A stretch of DNA of 64,000 nt from Humibacillus sp. DSM 29435 (GTDB lineage Bacteria; Actinomycetota; Actinomycetes; Actinomycetales; Dermatophilaceae): the NCBI RefSeq assembly GCF_001758225.1, contig NZ_MAST01000045.1:227628-291627 (forward strand). The letters run 5' to 3'. The notes below the pieces were generated by a model. The model worked only from the letters and a program-made list of their open reading frames with translations, had not been told where the DNA came from and made no database searches. Positions 53,287 to 62,714 of the stretch are shown piece after piece (within the stretch, counting starts at the first letter, position 1; every line of letters starts with the position of its first letter). The position numbers and the translations under genes were made by a program.

Positions 53287-55836
53287 ATGGCGATCAATTC
53301 AGTTACACGGGGGAGCCGGCGCAGGGCCGTGGCCGGTGCGACGGCCGTCGCGGCGACGCTGGCAGTGGGGCTCGGGGCGCCCTCCTTGGACACCGCTCAA
53401 GCCGCGGCTGGGCGAAACGACGTTCCTTCTGCCGTTCCTGCGGCGTTCACGCCCGGAGTCAACAACGGCCAGGTTCGCGCGATAGCCCAGGTCGGGTCGA
53501 CGATGGTGGTGGGTGGAACCTTCTCGTCGGTCTCCGCCTCCGGCAGCACTGCTGTCATCAACCGCACCCGGGTCTTCGCGTTTGACGCCGGTACGGGTGC
53601 CATCTCGTCGTTCGCACCGAACGTCAACGGCAACGTCGAGACCGTTGCCGCCGGCCCAACTGCAGGAACTGTCTACATCGGAGGCAGCTTCACCTCCGTC
53701 AACGGGGTCAAGGCACCACGCATCGCGCTCCTCAGCCTGTCGAACGGGCAGGCTGTCACGACCTTCAAGCCGGGTGCCGGCTTCAACGGCATCGTGCAGC
53801 GCATCCGAACGTCGGGCGGCCGTCTCTTCGTCGGTGGTTCGTTCACCAAGTACCAGAGCTTCAAGCACGTCGGGCTCGCGACGCTCGACCCGGCCACGGG
53901 TAACAACGACCCCTACATGAACCTCAACATGGCGGGCCGGCACAACGACACAGGCAGCGGCCGCGTCGAGAAGACCGGTGCGCTCGACTTCGACATCAGT
54001 GGCGACGGAAGCCAGATGGCGGTCATCGGCAACTTCCGCACGGTCGGAACCGAGGCGCGCACGCAGCTGGCGCTCGTCAGCCTTGGCGCCACGTCGGCCA
54101 CCGTGCGAACCGACTTCAAGACCAACGACTACGAACCCCTCTGCTACAACAGTGCTTTCGACACCACCGTGCGCAAGGTGATGTTCGCGCCGAGTGGGTC
54201 GTGGTTCGTCGTGACCGCGACGGGTGGCGGCAACAGCTCGCTCTGCGATGCTGCTTCGCGCTTCGAGACGAACGCCTCAGGTCAGGACCTGCACCCGACC
54301 TGGATCTCACACGCGGGCGGCGACACGCTCTACGGCCTGGCCGTCACCGACGAGGCCGTCTTCCTCGGCGGGCACCAGCGTTGGATGAACAACCAGCTGG
54401 GCAACGACTCACCCGGACCGGGCGCCGTCCCGCGTCCGGGCCTGGCCGCCGTCGCTGCTGACACCGGCCTGCCGCTGTCGTGGAACCCGGGCCGCAACCC
54501 ACGAGGAGCCGGGGCCTACAGCCTGCTGGCCACCGACGCCGGCATCTGGGTCGGTAGCGACACCCCCTGGATCGGCAACCACAAGTACAAGCGTCCGCGC
54601 ATCGCGTTCTTCCCCTACACGGGGGGCTACAACCTGCCGTCAACCGCGGAACCGAGCCTCACCGGTCTACGGGTCGGCGGTCAGGTCAGCCCTGGGTCTT
54701 CGCCGGTTCTCTACCGGGTGGATGCCGGTGGCGCGACCGTTGCTGCGAATGATGGTGGGCCCGACTGGGCGGCGGACCAGTCCGACCCCAGCCCGGTGCG
54801 CAACAGCGGCAGCAACTCAGCAGGTTACGCACCCGTGCCGAACGTCGACTCGACGGTTCCGGCCAGCACCCCGTCGGCGATCTTCGACAGCGAGCGCTGG
54901 GATCCGTCGGGCGGCGATGAGATGGCGTGGAGCTTCCCCGTCGCAGCGGGTCACTCCGTGAAGGTGCGGCTCTACTTCGCGAACCGGTGCACCTGCACCA
55001 GCGCTGAAGACAGCCGACAGTTCAACGTCGCCATCGACGGCAACCCGGTGCTCAGCAACTTCGACATCGTCAAGAGCGCCACCGACCAGACGGGCACCAT
55101 GAGGGAGTTCACCGTCACCAGTGACGGTGCCGTCGACATCGGCTTCGGTCACATCACCGAGAACCCTCTGGTCAACGGCATCGAGATCATCGACCCGAGC
55201 GTGCCCACCGTGGCTGCGACGGTCACCGACGCTGTCACCCAGACTGCCTACGACGGCAGCACGGTCGGCGCCACGACCACTGTCAACGGTGGAGGGATCG
55301 ACTGGAGCAACACCCGGGGCGCCTTCGTCATCGGGGGATCACTGTTCTACGCCAAGGCCAACGGGCTGCTCTACCGTCGTACCGTGAGCGGCACCACCTA
55401 CGGTCCTGAGGTGGTTCTCAACCCGTACCACGACCCACTGTGGATGAACATCAGCAACGGCTCGGGCGGCACGTACAACGGCACCGACCCGAACCTCGCG
55501 GCCCAGCTGCCGTCTCTGACCGGCCTGTTCTTCGACAACTCCCGTATCTACTACTCGACGTCCGGGGACCCACGGTTGCACTACCGTTCGTTCAACGCCG
55601 ACAGCGGGATCGTCTACCCCATCGAGAGCTTCGCGCCGACGTCACTCGACTTCTCGACCGTGACCTCGATGACGCTGAACGGCGGCAGGCTCTACTATGT
55701 GCGTACCGACGGCCAGCTCTGGTCGGTCGCGTTCAGCAACGGTGCCGTCTCCGGCACGCCGAGCCTGGTGGACAACCCAGCCGTGAGTGGCCACAGCTGG
55801 ACCGGTCGCTCGCTGTTCGCGGCGCCGAACCAGTAA
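53287..55836 (+). CDS. Large secreted protein: beta-propeller repeats and malectin-like domain (short paralog)
   Basis: 849 residues. A signal peptide lies at about residues 1-42 (basic start, hydrophobic core, cleavage near AQA). Residues about 45-460 hold propeller-type repeats such as MVVGGTFSSVS, VYIGGSFTSVNG and LFVGGSFTKY. The conserved block HQRWMNN...GAVPRPGL...LSWNPGRNPRG follows. About 474-634 is a malectin-like domain, and 650-849 a second strand-rich part. It ends there: the PKD and beta-sandwich module of its two paralogs is absent. It is divergent from the 1136-residue paralog and precedes sulfotransferase 5. There is no membrane or wall anchor, so it is probably released or glycan-bound. 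Confidence 0.85.
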   Translation: MAINSVTRGSRRRAVAGATAVAATLAVGLGAPSLDTAQAAAGRNDVPSAVPAAFTPGVNNGQVRAIAQVGSTMVVGGTFSSVSASGSTAVINRTRVFAFDAGTGAISSFAPNVNGNVETVAAGPTAGTVYIGGSFTSVNGVKAPRIALLSLSNGQAVTTFKPGAGFNGIVQRIRTSGGRLFVGGSFTKYQSFKHVGLATLDPATGNNDPYMNLNMAGRHNDTGSGRVEKTGALDFDISGDGSQMAVIGNFRTVGTEARTQLALVSLGATSATVRTDFKTNDYEPLCYNSAFDTTVRKVMFAPSGSWFVVTATGGGNSSLCDAASRFETNASGQDLHPTWISHAGGDTLYGLAVTDEAVFLGGHQRWMNNQLGNDSPGPGAVPRPGLAAVAADTGLPLSWNPGRNPRGAGAYSLLATDAGIWVGSDTPWIGNHKYKRPRIAFFPYTGGYNLPSTAEPSLTGLRVGGQVSPGSSPVLYRVDAGGATVAANDGGPDWAADQSDPSPVRNSGSNSAGYAPVPNVDSTVPASTPSAIFDSERWDPSGGDEMAWSFPVAAGHSVKVRLYFANRCTCTSAEDSRQFNVAIDGNPVLSNFDIVKSATDQTGTMREFTVTSDGAVDIGFGHITENPLVNGIEIIDPSVPTVAATVTDAVTQTAYDGSTVGATTTVNGGGIDWSNTRGAFVIGGSLFYAKANGLLYRRTVSGTTYGPEVVLNPYHDPLWMNISNGSGGTYNGTDPNLAAQLPSLTGLFFDNSRIYYSTSGDPRLHYRSFNADSGIVYPIESFAPTSLDFSTVTSMTLNGGRLYYVRTDGQLWSVAFSNGAVSGTPSLVDNPAVSGHSWTGRSLFAAPNQ

Positions 55837-55860
55837 GGGCGAACTTCGCCACAGTCTGAG

Positions 55861-55896
55861 CGAAGGGTGGTGTCCGTCATAGGACACCACCCTTCG
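55861..55896 (+). terminator. Terminator after the 849-residue secreted-protein gene
   Basis: Perfect 15-bp stem (cgaagggtggtgtcc / ggacaccacccttcg) with a six-base loop, 24 bases after the stop. Confidence 0.8.
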
Positions 55897-55951
55897 CGTT
55901 GCTGCCGGTGGCACTGCAGCCCCGCCAGGAAACTTCGAGAAGTGGAGAATC

Positions 55952-56770
55952 ATGACAGACCCAGCTCGGTTGATCTTCGTCGCCGGCCTGCACCGGAGCG
56001 GTACCACGCCCCTGGCTCGCACGATGGGGTCGCACCCGCAGATCAGCGGGCTCCGTGAGACAGGTGTCAAGGAGGACGAGGGCCAGCACCTGCAGAGTGT
56101 CTACGCGAAGGCCAAGACCTACGGTGGCGCGGGCCGCTTCGCCATGGACCCTCGATCCCACCTGACGGAGGAGTCGTCGCTGGTCTCGGCCGGGAACGCC
56201 GCGAAGCTCATCGAGGAGTGGTCCCCGTTCTGGGATCGCGAGCGCGACTTTCTGCTCGAGAAGTCGCCACCCAACCTCATCATGGGCCGATTCCTCCAGA
56301 GCCTGTTTCCGGGCTCAGCGTTCGTGGCCGTCATCCGTCACCCGATCGTGGTTGCGCTCTCGACGCACAAGTGGCGCCGCTTCGCTGCTCGCAACGTGCG
56401 AATGCACACGACCTACTACGACCTTGTGGAGCATTGGTTGACCGCCCACGAGATCTTCAGGAAAGATCTCGGTCACCTGCAACGGGTGCACGTGCTGAGG
56501 TACGAGAACCTCGTCTCCGACGCGGAGTCACAGCTGGCCCCCGTCAACGACCTGCTCGGTCTGTCGACACCGCTCGACAGCGGTGCCCTGCGCTCGACCC
56601 ACAGTGACCGGTATGAGAAGCAGTGGGCCGCGATGGCGTCAGGCGGGCTGCTGGCGCGACGCAACCGCTCCCTCATCGAGCGCGACTTCGGCGACGCGAT
56701 CCGGCAGTGGGGCTATGACGTGAACGACCTCTCACTACTCCCGACGGGGCCCACGGTTCCTCTGGGCTGA
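55952..56770 (+). CDS. Sulfotransferase family protein (5)
   Basis: 272 residues, with ATG 55952 preceded by GGAGA. The PSB loop is FVAGLHRSGTTPLARTMGSH (about residues 9-28). The 3'-phosphate motif is IRHPIVVALSTHKWRR (about 128-143). Unlike the other four it lies on the plus strand, between two secreted-protein paralogs and 115 bp after a terminator. The acceptor is unknown; its placement suggests it belongs to the same surface-glycan system. Confidence 0.88.
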   Translation: MTDPARLIFVAGLHRSGTTPLARTMGSHPQISGLRETGVKEDEGQHLQSVYAKAKTYGGAGRFAMDPRSHLTEESSLVSAGNAAKLIEEWSPFWDRERDFLLEKSPPNLIMGRFLQSLFPGSAFVAVIRHPIVVALSTHKWRRFAARNVRMHTTYYDLVEHWLTAHEIFRKDLGHLQRVHVLRYENLVSDAESQLAPVNDLLGLSTPLDSGALRSTHSDRYEKQWAAMASGGLLARRNRSLIERDFGDAIRQWGYDVNDLSLLPTGPTVPLG

Positions 56771-56985
56771 GCCGCTGCCCACGGCCAAGCCTGTTGCGCA
56801 TCTGAGGCAAGCCGGAGCGTGCAGTGCCCGCCGGTCTGGTCGATTCGGCGCGGTTTCACCCAGGTTTTCCAAAACCCGTTCACGAGCCGGTGGCCGACCC
56901 TACGATGGCGTCCATCACCACCCCGCCGGGGGGCGGCGGTGTTCTGTTTGCGCGGGTATGACTCAAGAGATTCTGAGGGAAAATA
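56771..56985. other. Intergenic region before the 1457-residue secreted-protein gene
   Basis: 215 bases with no gene. An imperfect GC-rich inverted repeat (caccaccccgccgg ... ggcggcggtg) lies at about 56916-56941. GAGGG at 56975-56979 is the ribosome-binding site for ATG 56986. Confidence 0.45.
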
Positions 56986-59900
56986 ATGGGGGAACTCGCC
57001 CGCGCTCTGCGCGCGATGCTGGTCGGCACTGTGGCGGTTGCGGGGGTGACGACTGCGGCAGCAGCGACCGCCGCCCCTGCGGCGGCAGTCTCGCAGGTGT
57101 CTGTCGTCGATGCCTCACCATCCAAGCTCACCCCGGATGTCGACGATGGCATCGTCGAGACGATTGCGAAGGTGGGCAACCGGGTCTACCTCGGCGGTAC
57201 CTTCACGACGGTGCGTGACCCGGGTTCGAGCACCCCGCTGGCGCGTACGAACATCCTGGCCTTCGACGCCACGACGGGCGCCGTCGACCAGAGCTTCGTC
57301 CCGCAGATCAACGGCGAGGTCGGCCAGATCATCGCCGGCCCCGCCAACTCGGTCTACGTCGTGGGGTCCTTCACCCAGGTCAACGGGGTCAAGACCCGGA
57401 TCGTGCGCCTTGACGGCGCGACCGGGGCGATCTCCGCGGGGTGGAAGGCCTCGGTCAACAACATCACCGCCACTGCAGCACTTGGTGATGGCGTGCTCTA
57501 CGTAGGGGGCTCCTTCAGCAAGTCAGGCGGCAACTCCCACGCTGAGATGGCCGCTCTGGATCCTCTGACCGGCAAGGACCTCAGCTGGTTCAAGGTCGAC
57601 TTCGCCGGTCGCCACGGTACGGGCAGGGCCAAGGCGGAACTGTCTCCCAAGAAGATCGTGGTGAGCCCCAACGGTAGCCAGATGGTGGTCATCGGAAACT
57701 TCACCTCGGTCACCGACGCGAACGGGACCACTGACCGAGACCAGGTCGCCCTGATCGACCTGGGTCCGGGCACGGCCTCGATCAACCGAAGCTGGCGTTC
57801 GGTTCAGTTCACCGGCCAATGCTCCACGAACGCCTTCGACTCCTGGGTTCGCGACGTCGACATCGACCCGACCGGCACCTACTTCGTCGTGGCGGCGACG
57901 GGCGGACAGTGGACGAACAACGTTGACGGCACGAAGGCCCTTTGTGACTCGGCGTCTCGCTGGGAGCTGAACGCCACCGGCACAAGCGTTCTGCCCACGT
58001 GGGTCGCGCTGACCGGTCGCGACACCCTCCTGTCTGTCGCGGTGTCCGGAGCCGCCGTGTACGTCGGCGGGCACGAGCGCTGGATGAACAACCCCCTGGG
58101 TAGCGACAACGCGAAGGAAGGGGCCGTGCCGCGACCGGGTCTGGCCGCTCTCGACCCGTCGACGGGTGTGCCACTGTCCTGGAACCCTGGCCGTAACCCC
58201 CGCGGGGTCGGGACCTTCGCGATTCTGGTCACCGACACCGGCCTCTATACCGGCAGCGACACCGACTACATCGGGAACTACCGCTACCACCGCGGTCGAG
58301 TGGCCTTCTTCCCCATCGCCACCGGGTCGGCGATCCCGTCTGACACGACAGGCACCATTCCCGGTAAGATCCTGGCCGCCGGCGGGTTGGACGCATCGGC
58401 TCGCTACGACGTTCTGTACCGGGTCAATGCGGCCGGGCCGGCCGTGGTGAGCACCGACGGTGGCCCGAGCTGGGTCGCTGACAACTCGGAGCCGTCGTCC
58501 TACCGCAACAGCGGAAGCACGGTTGCCACCTATTCCGGCACGGCCTCCCTGGACAGCACGATCCCGGCGGGCACGCCCACCACGCTCTTCAACACGGAAC
58601 GCTACGACCCCGGCGTCAAGAACGACGGGGGCGAGATGAAGTGGGCGTTCCCGGTCGCCTCGGGGACCACTGTGAACGTCCGTCTCTACTTTGCGAACCG
58701 GGCCAGCAGCACCACCGGAGTTGGGTCGCGTAAGTTCGACGTCGCCGTCGAGGGCTCTGGGGTGCTGTCCAGCTTCGACATCATCGCGGCCACGGGCAAC
58801 AACCGCGGAACCATGCGTCAGTTCAGTGCGGTCAGCGACGGCACGATCAACATCGACTTCACCCACGGCACCAACAACCCCCTGGTGAACGCGATCGAGA
58901 TCGTTCAGACGAGTCCGACGCCTGCCGGGCCACCCGATCCCCACGCGCTGCGCGCCTCGACCGTTGCGAGCTCGAGCTCGTTCGGTTCTCTCGCCACGAC
59001 AGACACCGCAACCATGGACTGGGCCACAACGCGTGGTGCTTTCCTCGTCGGGTCGACGCTCTTCTACGGCAAGACGGACGGGACCTTCAACAAGCGCAGC
59101 TATGACGGCGGTTCGTTCGGTCCTGAGGTCGGGGTCGACCCCTACAACGATGCGTTGTGGAGCCCGGTCGACAGCGGTTCGGGTGCCACGCAGACCTACC
59201 GGGGTGTGGTGCCGAACCTCTACGGCCAGTTCGTCAACGTCTCGTCGATGTTCTACGCCAACCACCGCATCTACTACACGCTCACGGGCGCCTCGACGAT
59301 GTACTCCCGGTACTTCGTGCCGGAGTCAGGGATCATGGCGGCCCAGGTGACGGTCGTCGACGGCCGATCGTGGACCGACGTGGCCGGCGCCTTCGTGGTG
59401 GGCGACAGTCTCTACTACGCGAGCCGGTCGAACGGCGCCCTCTACCGCACCGGGTGGGACGGGGCCAAGGCCACCGGCACGGCGGTCCAGGTCGACAAGA
59501 ACAACAACTGGGCGGCTCGATCCCTGTTCTTGGTCTCCGCACCAGACAACTCCGTCCCGACGGCACGCGTGAGTGTCAACTGCCCCGAGACCACCCTTGC
59601 GTGCACGTTCGACGCGACGGCATCCACCGACAGTGACGGGTCGATCGTCAAGTACGACTGGGACTTCGGCGACGGTCAATCCGCACCGGACGGCGGCCCG
59701 ACCGTCAGCCACGACTATGTTTCGGGCGGAGTTCGCCAGGTCACCCTGAGCGTGACCGACAACGCCGGGGCGGTCGGCACCACCACTCAGGCCGCGAACC
59801 CGACCACGACCCCCGCGGTCGTCTCGTTCCAAGGTTCTACGCAGGGCCAGGCGGCCAATGCCTCGAGCATCGATGCCACGATCCCGCCGGAGGCCCACAC

Positions 59901-61359
59901 CGGAGATGGCCTCGTGCTCATCCAGTCGGTCAACAGTGGGTCGGTCACGTCGACGGACCCCGCCGGCTGGACCCTCGTTCGCACCGTGGCCAACGGATCC
60001 GCGCTCGTGACGAAGGTGTACTCCCGAGTGGCGCAGGACGGGGACGCTGGCTCGACGGTCACGATCGCGTTCAGTGCCAGAGCGAAGATCACCGCCGCCG
60101 TGCTGGCCTACCAGGGCACCGACCTGGTGAACCCCGTCGGAGCCTCTGCGGTCTCGGTCGATACGGCTACCTCTGCCCACGTCACACCGACCGTCACCCC
60201 CACAGCGCCAGGCAGCATGGCGTTGAGCCTCTGGCAGGACAAGGCAAACATCTCGGCGTCGGCGTGGAGCACGCCTGCGGAAGTGACGAGCCGGTCCACG
60301 GTGGTCGGCGGAAGCGGTGGAGCCATCACGCAGGTGGTCGCTGACTCCGGAGCGGCCATCCCGACCGGCGTCGCCTACGGCGGGCTGACGGCCACGTCCA
60401 ACGCGACCAGCGTCAAGGGTGCCACCGCGACGTTCGTGCTCACCGCGAACCCGGTGCGGCTCAATATGCGGCCAACAGCATCGATGGAGGCAACCTGCCC
60501 GGAGGAGACTCTCAGCTGCTCCTTCGATGGGTCCGCCTCTGCTGACAGTGACGGCTCCATCGCACGCTACGACTGGGACTTCGGTGACGGATCCACGGCC
60601 GCCGACGCCGGTCCGACCGTGAACCATGTCTACGGGTCGAGCGGCTCGCAGCACGTCGTTCTGACGGTCACCGACAACGAGGGTCTGCGCTCGACCGTGT
60701 CGAAAGACGTCAGCCCCACGGCCATGCCCGCCACGATCGCCTTCCGCGGTAGCTCAGAGCTTCAGGCGAACAACGCCTCCAGCATCACGGTAGCCATACC
60801 TGCGAGCGTGCAGTTGGGCGACGGCCTGCTCCTGGTGCAGTCCGTCAACAACGGTTCGGCGACCTCGACCGACCCCGAGGGCTGGACCCTCGTACAGCAG
60901 ATCAAGAACGGCTCGGCCATGGTGACCAAGGCCTACTGGCGAGTTGCCACGCAGGATGACGCTGGCAGGGACGTCACGATTCCGTTCAGCCTGAGCGGAA
61001 AGATCTCGGCCGCGGTCACCGCCTACTCGGGAACCGACCAGGTCGCGCCGCTCGCGGCGAGCATGGCGCAAGCCACGACCACCACCCACATCACACCCTC
61101 CGTGAACGTGGAGCGCAACGGCAGCTGGGTCGTCAGTCTGTGGCAGGACAAGGCGAGCCTGTCAGCCTCGACGTGGTCAACACCGCCGGAGGTCACGACA
61201 CGTTCGACCCTGGTGGGCGGAGGAGGCGGAGCCATCACCCAGGTTCTGGGAGATTCTGGAGCATTCGTTCCGAAAGGTACGTATAGTGGGCTTACGGCCA
61301 ACACGGACACCGCCAGTTCCAAGGGCATCGCCGCCGTGTTCGTGCTCCAGGCCGGCTGA
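56986..61359 (+). CDS. Very large secreted protein: beta-propeller repeats, malectin-like domain, two PKD plus beta-sandwich modules
   Basis: 1457 residues with a signal peptide to about residue 35 (Ala-rich, cleavage near AAA). Residues about 45-460 are propeller-type repeats (VYLGGTFTTV, VYVVGSFTQVNG, LYVGGSFSKSGG) with the shared HERWMNNPLG and LSWNPGRNPRG block. A malectin-like domain covers about 476-642 and a second strand-rich region about 655-850. Two tandem modules of about 300 residues each (about 856-1159 and 1160-1457) consist of a PKD domain (DGSIVKYDWDFGDG and DGSIARYDWDFGDG) and a beta-sandwich. No anchor is visible. The tandem copy suggests recent internal duplication. It ends just before a strong terminator. 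Confidence 0.87.
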   Translation: MGELARALRAMLVGTVAVAGVTTAAAATAAPAAAVSQVSVVDASPSKLTPDVDDGIVETIAKVGNRVYLGGTFTTVRDPGSSTPLARTNILAFDATTGAVDQSFVPQINGEVGQIIAGPANSVYVVGSFTQVNGVKTRIVRLDGATGAISAGWKASVNNITATAALGDGVLYVGGSFSKSGGNSHAEMAALDPLTGKDLSWFKVDFAGRHGTGRAKAELSPKKIVVSPNGSQMVVIGNFTSVTDANGTTDRDQVALIDLGPGTASINRSWRSVQFTGQCSTNAFDSWVRDVDIDPTGTYFVVAATGGQWTNNVDGTKALCDSASRWELNATGTSVLPTWVALTGRDTLLSVAVSGAAVYVGGHERWMNNPLGSDNAKEGAVPRPGLAALDPSTGVPLSWNPGRNPRGVGTFAILVTDTGLYTGSDTDYIGNYRYHRGRVAFFPIATGSAIPSDTTGTIPGKILAAGGLDASARYDVLYRVNAAGPAVVSTDGGPSWVADNSEPSSYRNSGSTVATYSGTASLDSTIPAGTPTTLFNTERYDPGVKNDGGEMKWAFPVASGTTVNVRLYFANRASSTTGVGSRKFDVAVEGSGVLSSFDIIAATGNNRGTMRQFSAVSDGTINIDFTHGTNNPLVNAIEIVQTSPTPAGPPDPHALRASTVASSSSFGSLATTDTATMDWATTRGAFLVGSTLFYGKTDGTFNKRSYDGGSFGPEVGVDPYNDALWSPVDSGSGATQTYRGVVPNLYGQFVNVSSMFYANHRIYYTLTGASTMYSRYFVPESGIMAAQVTVVDGRSWTDVAGAFVVGDSLYYASRSNGALYRTGWDGAKATGTAVQVDKNNNWAARSLFLVSAPDNSVPTARVSVNCPETTLACTFDATASTDSDGSIVKYDWDFGDGQSAPDGGPTVSHDYVSGGVRQVTLSVTDNAGAVGTTTQAANPTTTPAVVSFQGSTQGQAANASSIDATIPPEAHTGDGLVLIQSVNSGSVTSTDPAGWTLVRTVANGSALVTKVYSRVAQDGDAGSTVTIAFSARAKITAAVLAYQGTDLVNPVGASAVSVDTATSAHVTPTVTPTAPGSMALSLWQDKANISASAWSTPAEVTSRSTVVGGSGGAITQVVADSGAAIPTGVAYGGLTATSNATSVKGATATFVLTANPVRLNMRPTASMEATCPEETLSCSFDGSASADSDGSIARYDWDFGDGSTAADAGPTVNHVYGSSGSQHVVLTVTDNEGLRSTVSKDVSPTAMPATIAFRGSSELQANNASSITVAIPASVQLGDGLLLVQSVNNGSATSTDPEGWTLVQQIKNGSAMVTKAYWRVATQDDAGRDVTIPFSLSGKISAAVTAYSGTDQVAPLAASMAQATTTTHITPSVNVERNGSWVVSLWQDKASLSASTWSTPPEVTTRSTLVGGGGGAITQVLGDSGAFVPKGTYSGLTANTDTASSKGIAAVFVLQAG

Positions 61360-61462
61360 CGTATTCGCGGAAGCTGTCCCAGGGTCGCCCCAAAGTCTCG
61401 CTAGCGCGGGCAAGCAGGGGTCGGAGGTTCACCCTTCTGGGGAGTCGGGTGCGCCTCCATGG

Positions 61463-61501
61463 AGGGTCCGTCTCCTCGCCTACGGGGAGACGGACCCTTT
61501 T
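61463..61501 (+). terminator. Intrinsic terminator at the end of the island
   Basis: Perfect 13-bp stem (agggtccgtctcc / ggagacggaccct) with a ten-base loop, running into TTTT at 61498-61501. It is 103 bases after the stop of the 1457-residue gene. Confidence 0.85.
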
Positions 61502-61849
61502 GCGGCCGCCAGTCGACTGTCGCGGCGCTTGAGCCCCGACCGCGGCTCGCCCAGGGGCTAGCCCGCGGCCGCGGTGTTCACGCCCGCGGCTCTGCTTTGG
61601 CCCACCCTGCCTGCACTGGGAGCGGGCCGGCGTCTCCCAGAAACGCAGTAGAAGTCGTGGAATGTCGATGAGTATTGCCGGGATAAAGCACGGTCGTCGG
61701 TCGCTCGGCCAGGCCGGTGCCTGTTAAGGACACGCTATCTTCCGATCGACTTTGCGAGTTACGGAACGGAAGTGATCCGCACCCGGCCGTGGCAGGTCTG
61801 GAAAGTCTCAGGCCGATACGGCTGACTGGGTCGGCAGCTACTTTCACAC
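61502..61849. other. Gene-free spacer before the insertion sequence
   Basis: 348 bases, in which I see no credible gene. The last part has AT-richer DNA (for example gacacgctatcttccgatcg) that could be a promoter, now interrupted at 61850 by the insertion sequence. Confidence 0.5.
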
Positions 61850-61899
61850 TGTCGACGTCGCTCCAATATGAGGCCGATGCGACGCTCGAAAACGAGGCC
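61850..61899. repeat. IS21-family terminal inverted repeat, left
   Basis: Starts TGTCGACGTCGCT. The inner part gcgacgctcgaaaacgaggcc (61879-61899) is a second copy of the terminal motif, as expected of the multiple transposase-binding sites in IS21-family ends. Confidence 0.85.
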
Positions 61900-61913
61900 G
61901 CCGGTTCGTGGTT

Positions 61914-62714
61914 CTAGTGTGCCGTTTCTTGGGTTTTGATGCTTGGGAGAGTGTCGATTCCGCGGTTGCGGAGGCGGTAGCTGGCGCCTTTGAGTGTGAG
62001 GACATCGGCGTGGTGGACGACGCGGTCGATCATCGCGGCGGCGACGGCTTGGTCGCCGAAGACGGCGCCCCAGCCGCTGAAGGGCAGGTTCGAGGTGAGG
62101 ATGAGCGAGGCGTGTTCGTAGCGGGATGAGACGAGTTGGAAGAACAGGTTCGCGGCGTCTTGCTCGAAGGGGAGGTAGCCGACTTCGTCGACGATGATCA
62201 GCCCGTAGCGGCGTAGCCGGGTGAGCTCGTGGGGGAGGCGGCCGGCTCGGTGGGCCTCGGCCAGGCGGGTGACCCACTCGGTCGCGGTCGCGAACAGGAC
62301 GCGGTGTCCGTGGTGTGCGGCGGCGATCCCCAGGCCGGTGGCGAGGTGGGTCTTGCCGGTGCCTGGCGGGCCCAGGAGGACGACGTTGCGGGCCTCGGCC
62401 AGGAACGCGCCGGAGGCCAGAGCGGGCACCTGTTGACGCACCGCGGGTTGGGCGTCCCAGTCGAATTCCTCCAGGCTCTTGCGGGCGGGCAGCCCGGCGG
62501 CGCGGATCCGCAGCTGGGCGCCGGAGGCGCTTCTGGCGGCGACCTCCCGCTCCAGGACCGCAGCGAGGTACTCCTCGTGGGTCCAGCCGGCGTCGCGGGC
62601 GTGGTCGGCGAGGCGGGATGCTGCTTCGGTGATCCTCGGCGCCTTCAACGCTGCGGCCAGATACGTCAGCTGCTTGACCGCCTCAGCGGCCGCGGTAGTG
62701 GTCTTGGCCGCCAT
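61914..62714 (-). CDS. istB: IS21-family transposition helper ATPase IstB
   Basis: A 266-residue AAA+ ATPase of the DnaC-like IstB family. Walker A is LGPPGTGKTH and Walker B is LIIVDEVGYLPF, with TSNLPFSGWGAVFGD as sensor region. The ATG at 62714 shares a base with the istA stop; a GTG three bases upstream is possible. IstB assembles with the IstA transposase and is needed for integration into target DNA. The reading frame is intact. Confidence 0.95.
   Translation of the reverse strand: MAAKTTTAAAEAVKQLTYLAAALKAPRITEAASRLADHARDAGWTHEEYLAAVLEREVAARSASGAQLRIRAAGLPARKSLEEFDWDAQPAVRQQVPALASGAFLAEARNVVLLGPPGTGKTHLATGLGIAAAHHGHRVLFATATEWVTRLAEAHRAGRLPHELTRLRRYGLIIVDEVGYLPFEQDAANLFFQLVSSRYEHASLILTSNLPFSGWGAVFGDQAVAAAMIDRVVHHADVLTLKGASYRLRNRGIDTLPSIKTQETAH

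Noticed and set aside
57523..59265. Long minus-strand open frame (580 codons) opposite the 1457-residue gene
   Set aside because: Shadow of a GC-rich coding strand: no ribosome-binding site, no recognisable domain, and the plus-strand product has a signal peptide and clear repeats.
61502..61849. A gene truncated by the insertion sequence
   Set aside because: No open frame with recognisable features runs into the left end at 61850.
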